Shown here: piece by piece, positions 1 to 7,466 of the stretch
Layout: every line of letters begins with the position of its first letter
Position numbering within the stretch: the stretch's first letter is position 1
Source of the DNA: G025836975 sp040391135
GTDB taxonomy: Bacteria > Pseudomonadota > Gammaproteobacteria > Burkholderiales > Burkholderiaceae_B
NCBI GenBank assembly: GCA_040391135.1
Contig: JBEBYL010000017.1
Location: 1-64,000, forward strand
Reading direction: 5' to 3'
DNA: 64,000 nucleotides
Notes under the pieces: generated by a model
Database searches by the model: none
What the model was told of the DNA's origin: nothing
What the model saw: only the letters and a program-made list of their open reading frames with translations
Made by a program: the position numbers and the translations under genes

Positions 1-1651
1 CGATGACCAGGGTCATGGCGGCGATGATGATGGGATACCACAGGCCGTCGTAGATGTTGCCCGTTGCCGCCACCACCGCAAACACCACCGGCGGCAGAAA
101 GCCTCCGAACCAGCCGTTGCCGATGTGATAGGGCAGGCTCATCGAGGTATAGCGTATGCGCGTGGGGAACATTTCGACCAGCATGGCGGCGATCGGGCCG
201 TAGACCATGGTGACCAGCACGACCAGGAAGGTCAGCAGGACCACCACCATGATGTAGTTGATCTGCGAAGGGTCCGCCTTGGCGGGGTAGCCGTGACTGC
301 GGATGGCATCGGTCAAGGATTTTTTCAGTTCCGCCGACCTGGCCGCGAAATCGGCCTTGTTCAGTTTCTGGCCTTCGAACGACAGGAATTCGTCGCCGCC
401 TATGCGGGCCTTGGCGACGCTTCCGGCGGGAGCGGCCTGGTTGTTGTAGTTCACCGAATTGCTGGCCATGAAGGCTTTCAGGATATCGCAGGAGCTGGTG
501 AAGGAGGATACGCCAACCGGATTGAACTGGAACGAGCAGGTGGCCGGATCGGCGATCACGGTGACGGGCGCGGTGGCCTGGGCTCTTTCAAGCGCGGGGT
601 TCGCAAAATGGGTAATGCCCTTGAAGACCGGGAAATAGGCCAGCGCCGCGATCAGGCAGCCCGCCATGATGATGGGTTTGCGGCCGATACGGTCGGACAG
701 CGCGCCGAAGACGACGAAGAACGGGGTGCCCAGCAGCAGCGCCATCGCGATCATGATGTTGGCGGTGTTGGCCTCGATGGCCAGGGTCTTGGTCAGGAAG
801 AACAGGGCGTAGAACTGGCCGGTGTACCAGACCACCGCCTGCCCGGCGGTCAGGCCGAACAGGGCCAGCAACACGATCTTCAGGTTGCTCCACTTGCCGA
901 AGGAGTCCTTGATTGGCGCCTTGGAGCCCGTGCCTTCGGCCTTCATCTTCCGGAAGGCGGGCGACTCGTTCAAGCGCATCCGTATCCATACCGAGATACC
1001 CAGGAGGACCACCGAGATCAGGAAGGGAATGCGCCAGCCCCAATCCATGAAGGCTTCTTCGCTGAGCGAGGTGCGGATGCCCAGGATGACCAGCAGGGAC
1101 AGGAACAGGCCCATGGTCGCCGTGGTCTGGATCCAGCTGGTGTAGAAGCCGCGGCGGTTCTGCGGCGCATGTTCGGCCACGTAGGTCGCCGCGCCGCCGT
1201 ATTCGCCGCCCAGCGCCAGGCCCTGGAGCAGGCGCAGGACAATCAGTATCACGGGAGCGGCCATGCCTATTGACGAGTACGAGGGCAGCACCCCGACCAG
1301 AAAGGTGGACAGGCCCATGATCAGGATGGTGATAAGAAAGGTGTATTTGCGGCCGACCAGGTCGCCAAGCCGGCCGAACACCAGGGCGCCGAAGGGCCGG
1401 ACGGCGAAGCCGGCGGCGAATGCGAGCAGGGCGAAAATGAATCCCGCCGTGGGATTGACGCCCGAGAAAAAGTGGGCCGCGATAATGGCAGCCAGCGAAC
1501 CATATAGATAAAAGTCGTACCACTCGAAGACGGTGCCCAGCGACGACGCGAAAATGACTCGCCGTTCTTCGGGCGTCATCGGCCGGTTCGTTGCCGCCGG
1601 CGCTCCAATGTGGGCCGTTTCGGGCGGAACGGCCACGGTCCTTGTGTTCAT
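1..1651 (-). CDS. MFS transporter of the metabolite:H+ symporter (MHS, ProP/KgtP-like) type, C-terminus cut by the window edge
   Basis: Reading leftwards from the ATG at 1651, 550 codons are open and run off the left edge, so the last part is missing. The N-terminus carries a FEWYDFYLYG stretch followed by several hydrophobic segments. The loop GRLGDLVGRKYTF is the MFS signature between helices 2 and 3, repeated as GALSDRIGRKP in the second half. These are typical of the MHS family, which takes up organic acids or osmolytes with protons at the inner membrane. An unusually long polar insert (about residues 350-463, two Cys) separates two helices of the C-terminal half; I recall such inserts in a subset of bordetella-type MHS proteins. 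The substrate cannot be told from sequence. It lies 214 bp downstream of a TctE/TctD-like sensor-regulator pair on the same strand, which may control it (inference). Confidence 0.88.
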   Translation of the reverse strand, partial: MNTRTVAVPPETAHIGAPAATNRPMTPEERRVIFASSLGTVFEWYDFYLYGSLAAIIAAHFFSGVNPTAGFIFALLAFAAGFAVRPFGALVFGRLGDLVGRKYTFLITILIMGLSTFLVGVLPSYSSIGMAAPVILIVLRLLQGLALGGEYGGAATYVAEHAPQNRRGFYTSWIQTTATMGLFLSLLVILGIRTSLSEEAFMDWGWRIPFLISVVLLGISVWIRMRLNESPAFRKMKAEGTGSKAPIKDSFGKWSNLKIVLLALFGLTAGQAVVWYTGQFYALFFLTKTLAIEANTANIMIAMALLLGTPFFVVFGALSDRIGRKPIIMAGCLIAALAYFPVFKGITHFANPALERAQATAPVTVIADPATCSFQFNPVGVSSFTSSCDILKAFMASNSVNYNNQAAPAGSVAKARIGGDEFLSFEGQKLNKADFAARSAELKKSLTDAIRSHGYPAKADPSQINYIMVVVLLTFLVVLVTMVYGPIAAMLVEMFPTRIRYTSMSLPYHIGNGWFGGFLPPVVFAVVAATGNIYDGLWYPIIIAAMTLVI

Positions 1652-1814
1652 TGCTGTCTCCTGTGTAGGAATCGTCCTGTCGGATCTGTTATGGGCCTCG
1701 ATCTGCATTGTGGCAAATCGGACAAGCGTAAATTATTGGAAACTCCTGACGCCAAGCTGACTGAAAGTTGAACGACCAGGCCTTTTTGTTAAATTATGTA
1801 ACCGAATGTCCGGT

Positions 1815-1844
1815 AAAACGAGCGGGGAGTCGAAGGCTCCGCTC
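1815..1844 (-). terminator. Possible intrinsic terminator after the histidine kinase gene
   Basis: Positions 1820-1844 form an 8-bp stem with one G-U pair and a 9-nt loop. On the minus strand it is followed by a short T run (1818-1815). It lies 22 nt past the kinase stop codon. The T run is short, so termination may be partial, and readthrough into the MFS gene is possible. The rest of 1652-1865 holds the presumed MFS promoter; no clear operator was seen. Confidence 0.45.
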
Positions 1845-1865
1845 GCCAGTGTCTTATCCATCACT

Positions 1866-3365
1866 TCAAGCGGGCAGTATGGTACTGGTCTTGATCCGGT
1901 TGAGGGTGATGCGCAGGCAGGTACCTCCCGGCTTGCCGTTGCGGTGGCCGGGAGGCATGAAGGTGACGCTGGCGTTATGCTGCTCGGCGATTTCCTTGAC
2001 GATGGACAGGCCCAGCCCGCTGCCGTCGGTGCTTCCGCCCAGGACCCGGAAAAAACGATCGAAGACGCGTTCCCGGTCTTCGGGAGATATTCCCGGACCC
2101 GAGTCCTCCACTTCGATGTAGGCCGATAGCGCGTCGCCGCCCACCCGGACCGTGATCCATCCTTCTTCGGGCGTGTAGAGCATCGAATTTTCAATAAGGT
2201 TGTTCAGCATCTCGGCCAGCATGATGCTGTCGCCCGACACACGCATGGACGCCGGCGCGCGCTCAAAGCCCAGGTCGATGTCTTTTTTCAGGGCCGCATC
2301 GACCCAATCCAGAGTCTGCTGTTCGGCCAGCACGTTCAGATCGATATCATCGGCCAGGCGCAGGGCGGGATTCTCGGCGCTTTCCGCCCGAGCCAGCGAT
2401 AGCAGCTGATTCACCAGGCGGGTTGCCCGTTGGGAGCCCAGCACCAGCTGCCGCAGGCTCTCGTCGAGTTTTTCCGGAGATTGCTCGCGCATGGCCAGCT
2501 CCGCCTGGGTGCGCATGCCGGCCAGGGGAGTTTTCAATTGATGCGCGGCATTGGCCACGAAGCGCCGCTGCGTCTCGCTGCTGGCGGCCAGCCGTACCAG
2601 GAGGCTGTTCATTGCCGCCACCAGGGGCACGATTTCCGCCGGCGCCAGTTCCGCGCTGATCGGCGACATATCGTTCGCGCGCCGCGCCCGTATTCGCTCC
2701 TGCAGCAGGCTTAGGGGTTCCAGGCCCTGGGTCAGCCCCAGTCCGGCCAGCAGGGCGGCCAGGGGCAGGACGATAAGCTGGGGCGTCAGCATGCCGGTCA
2801 GGATCTCTTGCTGCAAGGTGGCGCGCATCTCGTTGGATTGAGCCACGATGGTCAGGAAAGGCAGGCCGTTTGCATCGCGCCCGCCCCAGATGTAGGCGAC
2901 CCGGATGCTGTGGCCGTCGTAGCTTTCGTTGCGGAAACGTATCGTGTCTTCTTCGTAGGTCCAGTTCTCGGGCAGGGGAATGCTGCCGTTCCCGCCCAAG
3001 GAATTACCGTTGGCGTCGCGGATTTCCCAGCGGATCAAATGGGCGGGATCTCCCTGCAGGATGGTGATGGCCGACGCCGATAATTCGATGCCTTCCAGGA
3101 TTTTCTGCTGTTCCACCTCGTGCTTGAGCAGGCGCAGGTGATCGGCCAAGGTGCGGTCGTAGGGCGCGTTGGCGATGTTCTGTGCAATGAAGTAAGTGAT
3201 GACCAGCCCGATGGTCCATAGCAGGAACAGCGGACCGAACATCCAGATCATGATTTTGTTCAGCAGCGCTCTGTGGCTCTTCTTGCGCCGGAACAGTCCC
3301 AGGAAGGCCTTGTTTTCAGGCAGCGAGCTATCGGCTTCCTCCAGGACCTGCGGGTCGATCAGCAT
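1866..3365 (-). CDS. Sensor histidine kinase, TctE-like
   Basis: Inner-membrane sensor of a two-component system. The 499-residue protein has a transmembrane helix at about 38-62, a periplasmic 2CSK_N-type domain (about 65-190), a second helix at about 190-215 and a HAMP-like linker. The HisKA motif AAHQLKTPL gives phospho-acceptor His275. The HATPase domain shows the N box NNLIENSMLYTP, G1 box EDSGPGIS and G2 box GSGLGLSIVKE. Architecture and order resemble TctE, which with TctD controls tricarboxylate uptake in Salmonella; the ligand here is unknown. It starts 22 bp after the response-regulator stop codon, so the two are co-transcribed. The start ATG at 3365 is the first in frame and gives a normal 37-residue cytoplasmic N-terminus. 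Confidence 0.9.
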   Translation of the reverse strand: MLIDPQVLEEADSSLPENKAFLGLFRRKKSHRALLNKIMIWMFGPLFLLWTIGLVITYFIAQNIANAPYDRTLADHLRLLKHEVEQQKILEGIELSASAITILQGDPAHLIRWEIRDANGNSLGGNGSIPLPENWTYEEDTIRFRNESYDGHSIRVAYIWGGRDANGLPFLTIVAQSNEMRATLQQEILTGMLTPQLIVLPLAALLAGLGLTQGLEPLSLLQERIRARRANDMSPISAELAPAEIVPLVAAMNSLLVRLAASSETQRRFVANAAHQLKTPLAGMRTQAELAMREQSPEKLDESLRQLVLGSQRATRLVNQLLSLARAESAENPALRLADDIDLNVLAEQQTLDWVDAALKKDIDLGFERAPASMRVSGDSIMLAEMLNNLIENSMLYTPEEGWITVRVGGDALSAYIEVEDSGPGISPEDRERVFDRFFRVLGGSTDGSGLGLSIVKEIAEQHNASVTFMPPGHRNGKPGGTCLRITLNRIKTSTILPA

Positions 3366-3387
3366 TCAGGCAAGAACTCCTGCGAGT

Positions 3388-4077
3388 TCACGCGGCCGCG
3401 GAATCGTTGCGGTTTTCGGGCTCCAGGCAATAGCCCAGGCCTCGCACGGTAACGATCTTGACGCCGCTGGGTTCGATTTTTTTGCGCAAGCGGTGGATAT
3501 AGACTTCGATGGCATTGGGAGTGACTTCGTCGCCCCATTCGCAAAGCAGGTCGACGAACTGATTTTTGCTGATCATGCGGCCGCAGCGTGAAAGGAAGAT
3601 TTCAAGCAGGCTGGTTTCGCGCGCCGAGAGCTCCAGCGGCTGATCGTCGATGCGCGCCGTGCGCCCGTTCAGGTCGAAGCTTAGGCGCTTGTAGCGCAAT
3701 TGCGTGGTGCTGACCCCGGCGCTGCGCCGCGTAAGGGCGCGCACGCGGGCTTCGAGCTCGGTCAGCGCAAAAGGCTTCGCCATGTAGTCGTCGGCGCCCA
3801 GGTCAAGGCCTTTGACGCGTTGTTCAACGGTATCGGCCGCCGTTAAAATAAGCACGGGTATCGGTACGTGGCGCTGCCGCAGCAGGCGCAGCACCGCCAG
3901 GCCGTGCATCTGAGGAAGGTCCAGGTCCAGGATCAGCAAATCGAAACTTTGCAATTGCAGGGCGGAATCGGCGCTGGATCCGTCGTTGACGACATCGACC
4001 GCATAGCCGTCATACCGCAATGAACGTGAAAGTCCATCGGCAAGAATACTGTCGTCCTCGGCGATAAGAATACGCAT
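3388..4077 (-). CDS. OmpR-family response regulator, TctD-like
   Basis: DNA-binding response regulator paired with the kinase gene that follows it. The receiver domain (1-118) has the acidic pair EDD at 7-9, phospho-acceptor Asp51 in LILDLDLPQMHG, the Thr in LILTAAD and the conserved Lys in DDYMAKPF. The C-terminal half (about 128-222) is a winged-helix trans_reg_C domain ending in the usual IEVYIHRLRKKIEPSGVKIVTVRGLGY. The 229-residue length is standard. The gene is divergent from recA, with about 200 bp between the starts. Its regulon is unknown; the nearby MFS transporter is the obvious candidate target. Confidence 0.92.
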   Translation of the reverse strand: MRILIAEDDSILADGLSRSLRYDGYAVDVVNDGSSADSALQLQSFDLLILDLDLPQMHGLAVLRLLRQRHVPIPVLILTAADTVEQRVKGLDLGADDYMAKPFALTELEARVRALTRRSAGVSTTQLRYKRLSFDLNGRTARIDDQPLELSARETSLLEIFLSRCGRMISKNQFVDLLCEWGDEVTPNAIEVYIHRLRKKIEPSGVKIVTVRGLGYCLEPENRNDSAAA

Positions 4078-4174
4078 GTCGGGCAGCTTGGGCTGAGTCA
4101 GGTGGCGGTAGCGCCTATTCTTGCACGTTCACTGGGCAGCGGATAGTCAGGGATTACGATGGGCTTCTGGTTAT

Positions 4175-4196
4175 CTGTGTATTTATACAGTACAAT
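4175..4196 (+). promoter_or_regulatory. LexA (SOS) box and overlapping recA promoter
   Basis: Positions 4175-4190 read CTGTGTATTTATACAG, a match to the LexA consensus CTGT-N8-ACAG. TACAAT at 4191-4196 follows directly and looks like the -10 element. A weak -35 (GGTTAT, 4169-4174) abuts the box on its left. As I recall the E. coli recA promoter, it has the same geometry, with the LexA box filling the spacer. A bound repressor would therefore block RNA polymerase directly, as expected for DNA-damage induction. Confidence 0.93.
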
Positions 4197-4280
4197 TTGA
4201 TGCAATAATCTATTCCATCCCAGGGCCGCGTGTTAGCGCGCTTTCATCAATTCATCGTTTTTCAGCCAAGGATCCTCTAC

Positions 4281-5372
4281 ATGGACGACAAGAACAGCAA
4301 AGCCGCCGGCGAACGCAGCAAGGCATTAGCCGCCGCCTTATCCCAGATTGAGAAGCAATTTGGCAAGGGCTCGGTCATGCGCTATGGCGACGACACTGTC
4401 GAGCACGACATCCAGGTCGTGTCCACCGGCTCGCTTGGCCTTGACGTCGCCCTGGGCGTGGGCGGCCTGCCGCGCGGCCGCGTCATCGAAGTCTACGGCC
4501 CAGAATCGTCGGGCAAGACCACGCTGACCCTGCAAGTCATCGCCGAAATGCAAAAAATCGGCGGCACCTGCGCTTTCATCGACGCCGAGCATGCGCTCGA
4601 TGTTCAGTACGCCTCCAAGCTGGGCGTCAATCTGGCCGATCTGCTCATTTCCCAGCCCGATACCGGCGAACAAGCCCTGGAAATCACCGATGCGCTGGTG
4701 CGTTCCGGTTCGGTCGACCTCATCGTCATCGACTCGGTCGCGGCCCTGGTGCCCAAGGCCGAAATCGAAGGCGACATGGGCGATTCGCTGCCCGGCCTGC
4801 AGGCCCGCCTCATGAGCCAGGCGCTGCGCAAGCTGACGGCGACGATCAAGCGCACCAACTGCATGGTCATCTTCATCAACCAGATCCGCATGAAGATCGG
4901 CGTCATGTTCGGCAATCCCGAAACCACGACCGGCGGCAACGCGCTCAAGTTCTATTCCTCGGTGCGGCTCGACATCCGCCGCATCGGCGCCATCAAGAAG
5001 GGCGACGAAGTCGTGGGCAACGAGACCCGCGTCAAGGTGGTCAAGAACAAGGTGGCTCCCCCGTTCAAGCAAGCTGAATTCGACATCATGTACGGCGCGG
5101 GCATCTCGCGCGAAGGCGAAATCATCGACCTGGGCGTGCAGGCCGGCATCGTGGACAAGGCCGGCGCCTGGTTCAGCTACAGCGGTACCCGTATCGGCCA
5201 AGGCAAGGACAACGTTCGCGAATACCTTAAAGAGCACCCCGAAATGGCATTCGAAATCGAAAACCGGGTCCGCGAACAGCTTGGCGTCATCCCGCAGGCG
5301 GCTGCCACCGCCAGCAAGCCGGCCGCCGCCGGCAAGGCGGCCGCGGTCCCCGAGGCCGATCCCGAGGCCTAA
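4281..5372 (+). CDS. recA: Recombinase A
   Basis: RecA forms the nucleoprotein filament on single-stranded DNA for homologous recombination and triggers LexA self-cleavage. The start is set at MDDKNSK (4281), giving 363 residues; an upstream in-frame start at 4230 would add 17 residues absent from the family. The Walker A motif GPESSGKTT covers residues 73-81, VDLIVIDSVAAL is Walker B, and the L2 loop reads NPETTTGGNALKFY. The C-terminal tail is rich in Ala and Pro and ends in an acidic cluster, as in other betaproteobacterial RecA proteins. recX follows after 18 bp, and a LexA box lies 91 bp upstream. Confidence 0.99.
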   Translation: MDDKNSKAAGERSKALAAALSQIEKQFGKGSVMRYGDDTVEHDIQVVSTGSLGLDVALGVGGLPRGRVIEVYGPESSGKTTLTLQVIAEMQKIGGTCAFIDAEHALDVQYASKLGVNLADLLISQPDTGEQALEITDALVRSGSVDLIVIDSVAALVPKAEIEGDMGDSLPGLQARLMSQALRKLTATIKRTNCMVIFINQIRMKIGVMFGNPETTTGGNALKFYSSVRLDIRRIGAIKKGDEVVGNETRVKVVKNKVAPPFKQAEFDIMYGAGISREGEIIDLGVQAGIVDKAGAWFSYSGTRIGQGKDNVREYLKEHPEMAFEIENRVREQLGVIPQAAATASKPAAAGKAAAVPEADPEA

Positions 5373-5390
5373 GGCCGAAGGCGGGGCGTC

Positions 5391-5906
5391 ATGCACACGA
5401 ACGACGACGGTTTCGAAACCCTCTCCGACGCCGGCTCCCCGCCCGAACGCAACAAAAGGGCGGGCCCTTCCCTGAAGGCCCGCGCCATCGGCTATCTTTC
5501 CAGGCGTGAACACTCCCGCCGCGAATTGCAGCGCAAACTGGCGCCGCATGCCGAAAGCCCCGAGCAGCTTGAACAGCTGCTCGACGATCTCGAACGCGAA
5601 AACTGGCTTTCCAACGAGCGCTTTGCCCAAAGCCTGGTCCATAGGCGCGCGTCCCGGCAGGGCGCCGGCCTTATCCTGCAGGAACTCAAACAGCACGGGT
5701 TGGGCGACGCGGCCATTGCCGAGCTGGGGCGGCAATTGCAAGGCACCGAGCAAGAACGCGCACAGGCCGTCTGGGAAAAGAAATTCGCCGCGCTTCCCGT
5801 CGATGCAAAAGACTACGCCAGGCAGTTTCGTTTCCTGGCTTCCCGCGGCTTCACCACCGAATGCGTGCGCCGCATACTGGGCAGCATTCCGCCAGCGTCC
5901 CGCTAG
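5391..5906 (+). CDS. recX: RecA regulator RecX
   Basis: RecX binds the RecA filament groove and limits its extension. This 171-residue protein has the family's repeated three-helix units: AIGYLSRREHSRRELQRKL near the N-terminus, then LEQLLDDLERENWLSNERFAQSLVHRR, then a third unit ending FLASRGFTTECVRRILG. The first ~22 residues are charged, variable and probably disordered. It lies 18 bp downstream of recA with no terminator between them, so it should be co-induced in the SOS response. The ATG at 5391 is the first in frame. Confidence 0.95.
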   Translation: MHTNDDGFETLSDAGSPPERNKRAGPSLKARAIGYLSRREHSRRELQRKLAPHAESPEQLEQLLDDLERENWLSNERFAQSLVHRRASRQGAGLILQELKQHGLGDAAIAELGRQLQGTEQERAQAVWEKKFAALPVDAKDYARQFRFLASRGFTTECVRRILGSIPPASR

Positions 5907-6024
5907 CGCCTTTTTGGCTCAGGTGCTTACGTGCTTGTTGGTTCTGCCGGGGCGATACCCAGTGGTGATTCAAGATCCGTGTGGTATGGGACAAGCTCTG
6001 TGCAAGGTATTCTCTGACGCGTGC

Positions 6025-6174
6025 CGGGTGGCGGGAACCGGCCTTGCTCCTCGTGGCCGGTTCGGCGCCTTGCGCGCCGAACACCGCTGCGCCTGGCTCC
6101 TGCGCCCCTTCGGGCTGCGTTCGCCGACGGCTTGCTCGACCCCGAAAGTCGCCGCGTCCGGCCCCCGCCACCCG
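6025..6174. repeat. Multi-hairpin palindromic element (REP/BIME-like or structured RNA)
   Basis: An 11-bp outer stem pairs 6025-6035 (CGGGTGGCGGG) with 6164-6174 (CCCGCCACCCG). Nested within it are an 8-bp stem AACCGGCC/GGCCGGTT (6036-6043 with 6055-6062), a perfect 9-bp stem GTTCGGCGC/GCGCCGAAC (6060-6068 with 6074-6082, sharing three bases with the previous one), and a small GCCC/GGGC hairpin with a CTTC loop (6104-6115). The multibranched layout is compatible with an intergenic repeat family or a transcribed structured RNA. No second copy was seen in this window. Confidence 0.55.
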
Positions 6175-6316
6175 CCCCGCTGCAGTGCTTTACGTTAGAG
6201 CGCCGCTGGGGCGGTTTTTGTGCTTGGCCTTTTTATTTGGCGCTCTGTGCTGCTGGAAGGGGTCTTGCGGCGTCCCGGCCCCGCGCGCCTGCCGCGCCGG
6301 TTGTATAAGCTAACCC

Positions 6317-6350
6317 CCACAAGCTTACAGATCATAGCCACACGCTTACA
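6317..6350. repeat. 13-bp direct repeat with 21-bp period
   Basis: CCACAAGCTTACA (6317-6329) and CCACACGCTTACA (6338-6350) match at 12 of 13 positions with a 21-bp period, about two helical turns. They lie 37 bp past the metR stop codon in an AT-richer patch. They could be a protein-binding site or an insertion relic; nothing more can be said from sequence. Confidence 0.45.
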
Positions 6351-6386
6351 AGCCATATAGCGGTAAACACCTGAACCGAAAATACG

Positions 6387-7304
6387 CTAGCGTGCCGCCT
6401 TGATGCCGGTAAGGGTCTTGAAGCAGGTGTCCCGCGCCTGCTTTATGAAGGCCTGCAGGTAATCGGCCTGCACGTCCTCGCTGCGCACCGCCGCATACAA
6501 AGTCCGCCATACCCCTTGCGTACCCAGATGGCACAGCCGCAGCCAGCTCTGGTCCAGATATTCCGTGAGCGCCCAGTTGGGCAGCGCCGCCACGCCGCGC
6601 TGGCTGGCGACCAGTTGCGCAATGATGGGCGTAAGCTCCGCTTTGCGCAGCGCGGCCGGTTCCACGCTGGCCGGATCCAGGAAGGCGGTGAAGACATCCA
6701 GACGCTGGCGTTCGACGGGGTAAGTAATAAGAACCTGATCGGCCAATTGATACGGCTCTATATATTTGTATTGCGCCAATGGGTTGGCGGCCGCCACGGC
6801 CAGCACCAGCTCGTAACGGAACAGCGGCACGTATTCCACGGCTTCGATCGCTTGCGGATCCGATGTCACCACCACGTCCAGGTCGCCGCGCACCAGGGCG
6901 GGCAGGGGCGCGAAGGAGAACGCGGCCGAAAGATCCAGTTCGACGTCCGGCCAGTCGTGGCGGAAGGCGTCCAGGGCCGGCATCAGCCATTGGAAGCAGG
7001 AATGGCAGTCGATGGCCAGATGCAGCCGCCCGGTCCGGCCCGCCGCCAGCCGCTGCAGTTCACGCTCGGTGGCCTTGACCTGGGGAAGTATCTCGTCGGC
7101 CAAGGCCAGGATGCGCAGGCCGGCCGTGGTCAGGCGGGCCGGACGCGTGCGGCGATTCAGCAGGGGCGTCTTCAGGCGCACTTCCAGGTCGCGCAATTGG
7201 TGCGACAGCGCCGATTGGGTCACATGCAAGCGCTCGGCGGCTTCCTGCAGGCTGCCCGCGTCGCGTATGGCGCACAGGGTTTCCAGGTGCCGTATTTCAA
7301 GCAT
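6387..7304 (-). CDS. metR: LysR-family regulator MetR
   Basis: MetR activates methionine genes, classically metE, with homocysteine as co-inducer. The 305-residue protein starts at MLEIRHLETLCAIRDAGSLQEAAERLHVTQSALSHQL, the LysR helix-turn-helix (about residues 1-60). An upstream ATG at 7325 would add seven residues that MetR proteins lack. The ligand domain (about 88-300) contains DVVVTSDPQAIEAVEYVPLF. It is divergent from metE, with two MetR-box-like sites between them, which strongly supports the name. A Shine-Dalgarno-like AAGG lies about 9 nt before the chosen start. Confidence 0.92.
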   Translation of the reverse strand: MLEIRHLETLCAIRDAGSLQEAAERLHVTQSALSHQLRDLEVRLKTPLLNRRTRPARLTTAGLRILALADEILPQVKATERELQRLAAGRTGRLHLAIDCHSCFQWLMPALDAFRHDWPDVELDLSAAFSFAPLPALVRGDLDVVVTSDPQAIEAVEYVPLFRYELVLAVAAANPLAQYKYIEPYQLADQVLITYPVERQRLDVFTAFLDPASVEPAALRKAELTPIIAQLVASQRGVAALPNWALTEYLDQSWLRLCHLGTQGVWRTLYAAVRSEDVQADYLQAFIKQARDTCFKTLTGIKAAR

Positions 7305-7360
7305 GGCTGGCCTTGGAGGCAACACGGCCGGAAGCCAGGTTCGGTCCGGTAGTTTTAAAT

Positions 7361-7404
7361 TGAGTTTTTTTCATTTTAAAGATGGTGTATTTGATTTTGA
7401 TTCA
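7361..7404. promoter_or_regulatory. Two MetR-box-like operators in the metR-metE intergenic region
   Basis: The MetR consensus is TGAA-N5-TTCA. Two sites fit with one mismatch each: TGAGTTTTTTTCA (7361-7373) and TGATTTTGATTCA (7392-7404), their starts 31 bp apart, about three helical turns. They sit 62-106 bp before the metE start and 57-100 bp from the metR start, where an activator and autorepressor would bind. Confidence 0.75.
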
Positions 7405-7466
7405 TGTGATTGTATAGGCACAATGGCCAGGTCACGCAAGAAATACTCATCTAACGGAAAATTACC

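Larger units (their letters stand above)
5907..6386. other. 480-bp intergenic region between convergent recX and metR
   Basis: No credible gene is present; the open frames here are short, overlapping and rich in Arg, Pro and Ala without family resemblance. The region is patchy. 6025-6174 is extremely GC-rich and highly palindromic. A weak hairpin with a T run (CCGC/GCGG, 6203-6219) may terminate recX transcription. 6300-6386 is comparatively AT-rich and holds a short direct repeat. recX and metR both point into this region. Confidence 0.7.

Noticed and set aside
125..1273. 382-codon plus-strand open frame at the left end
   Set aside because: Gly/His/Gln/Arg-rich shadow of the minus-strand MFS transporter, whose helices and MFS signatures are clear.
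4338..5753. 471-codon minus-strand open frame opposite recA and recX
   Set aside because: Antisense shadow produced by high GC third-position bias; its Asp/His/Gly/Arg-rich composition has no family character.
5907..6386. Overlapping short open frames between recX and metR as genes
   Set aside because: They cover palindromic GC-rich DNA, are mutually overlapping in several frames and show no ribosome site or family resemblance.
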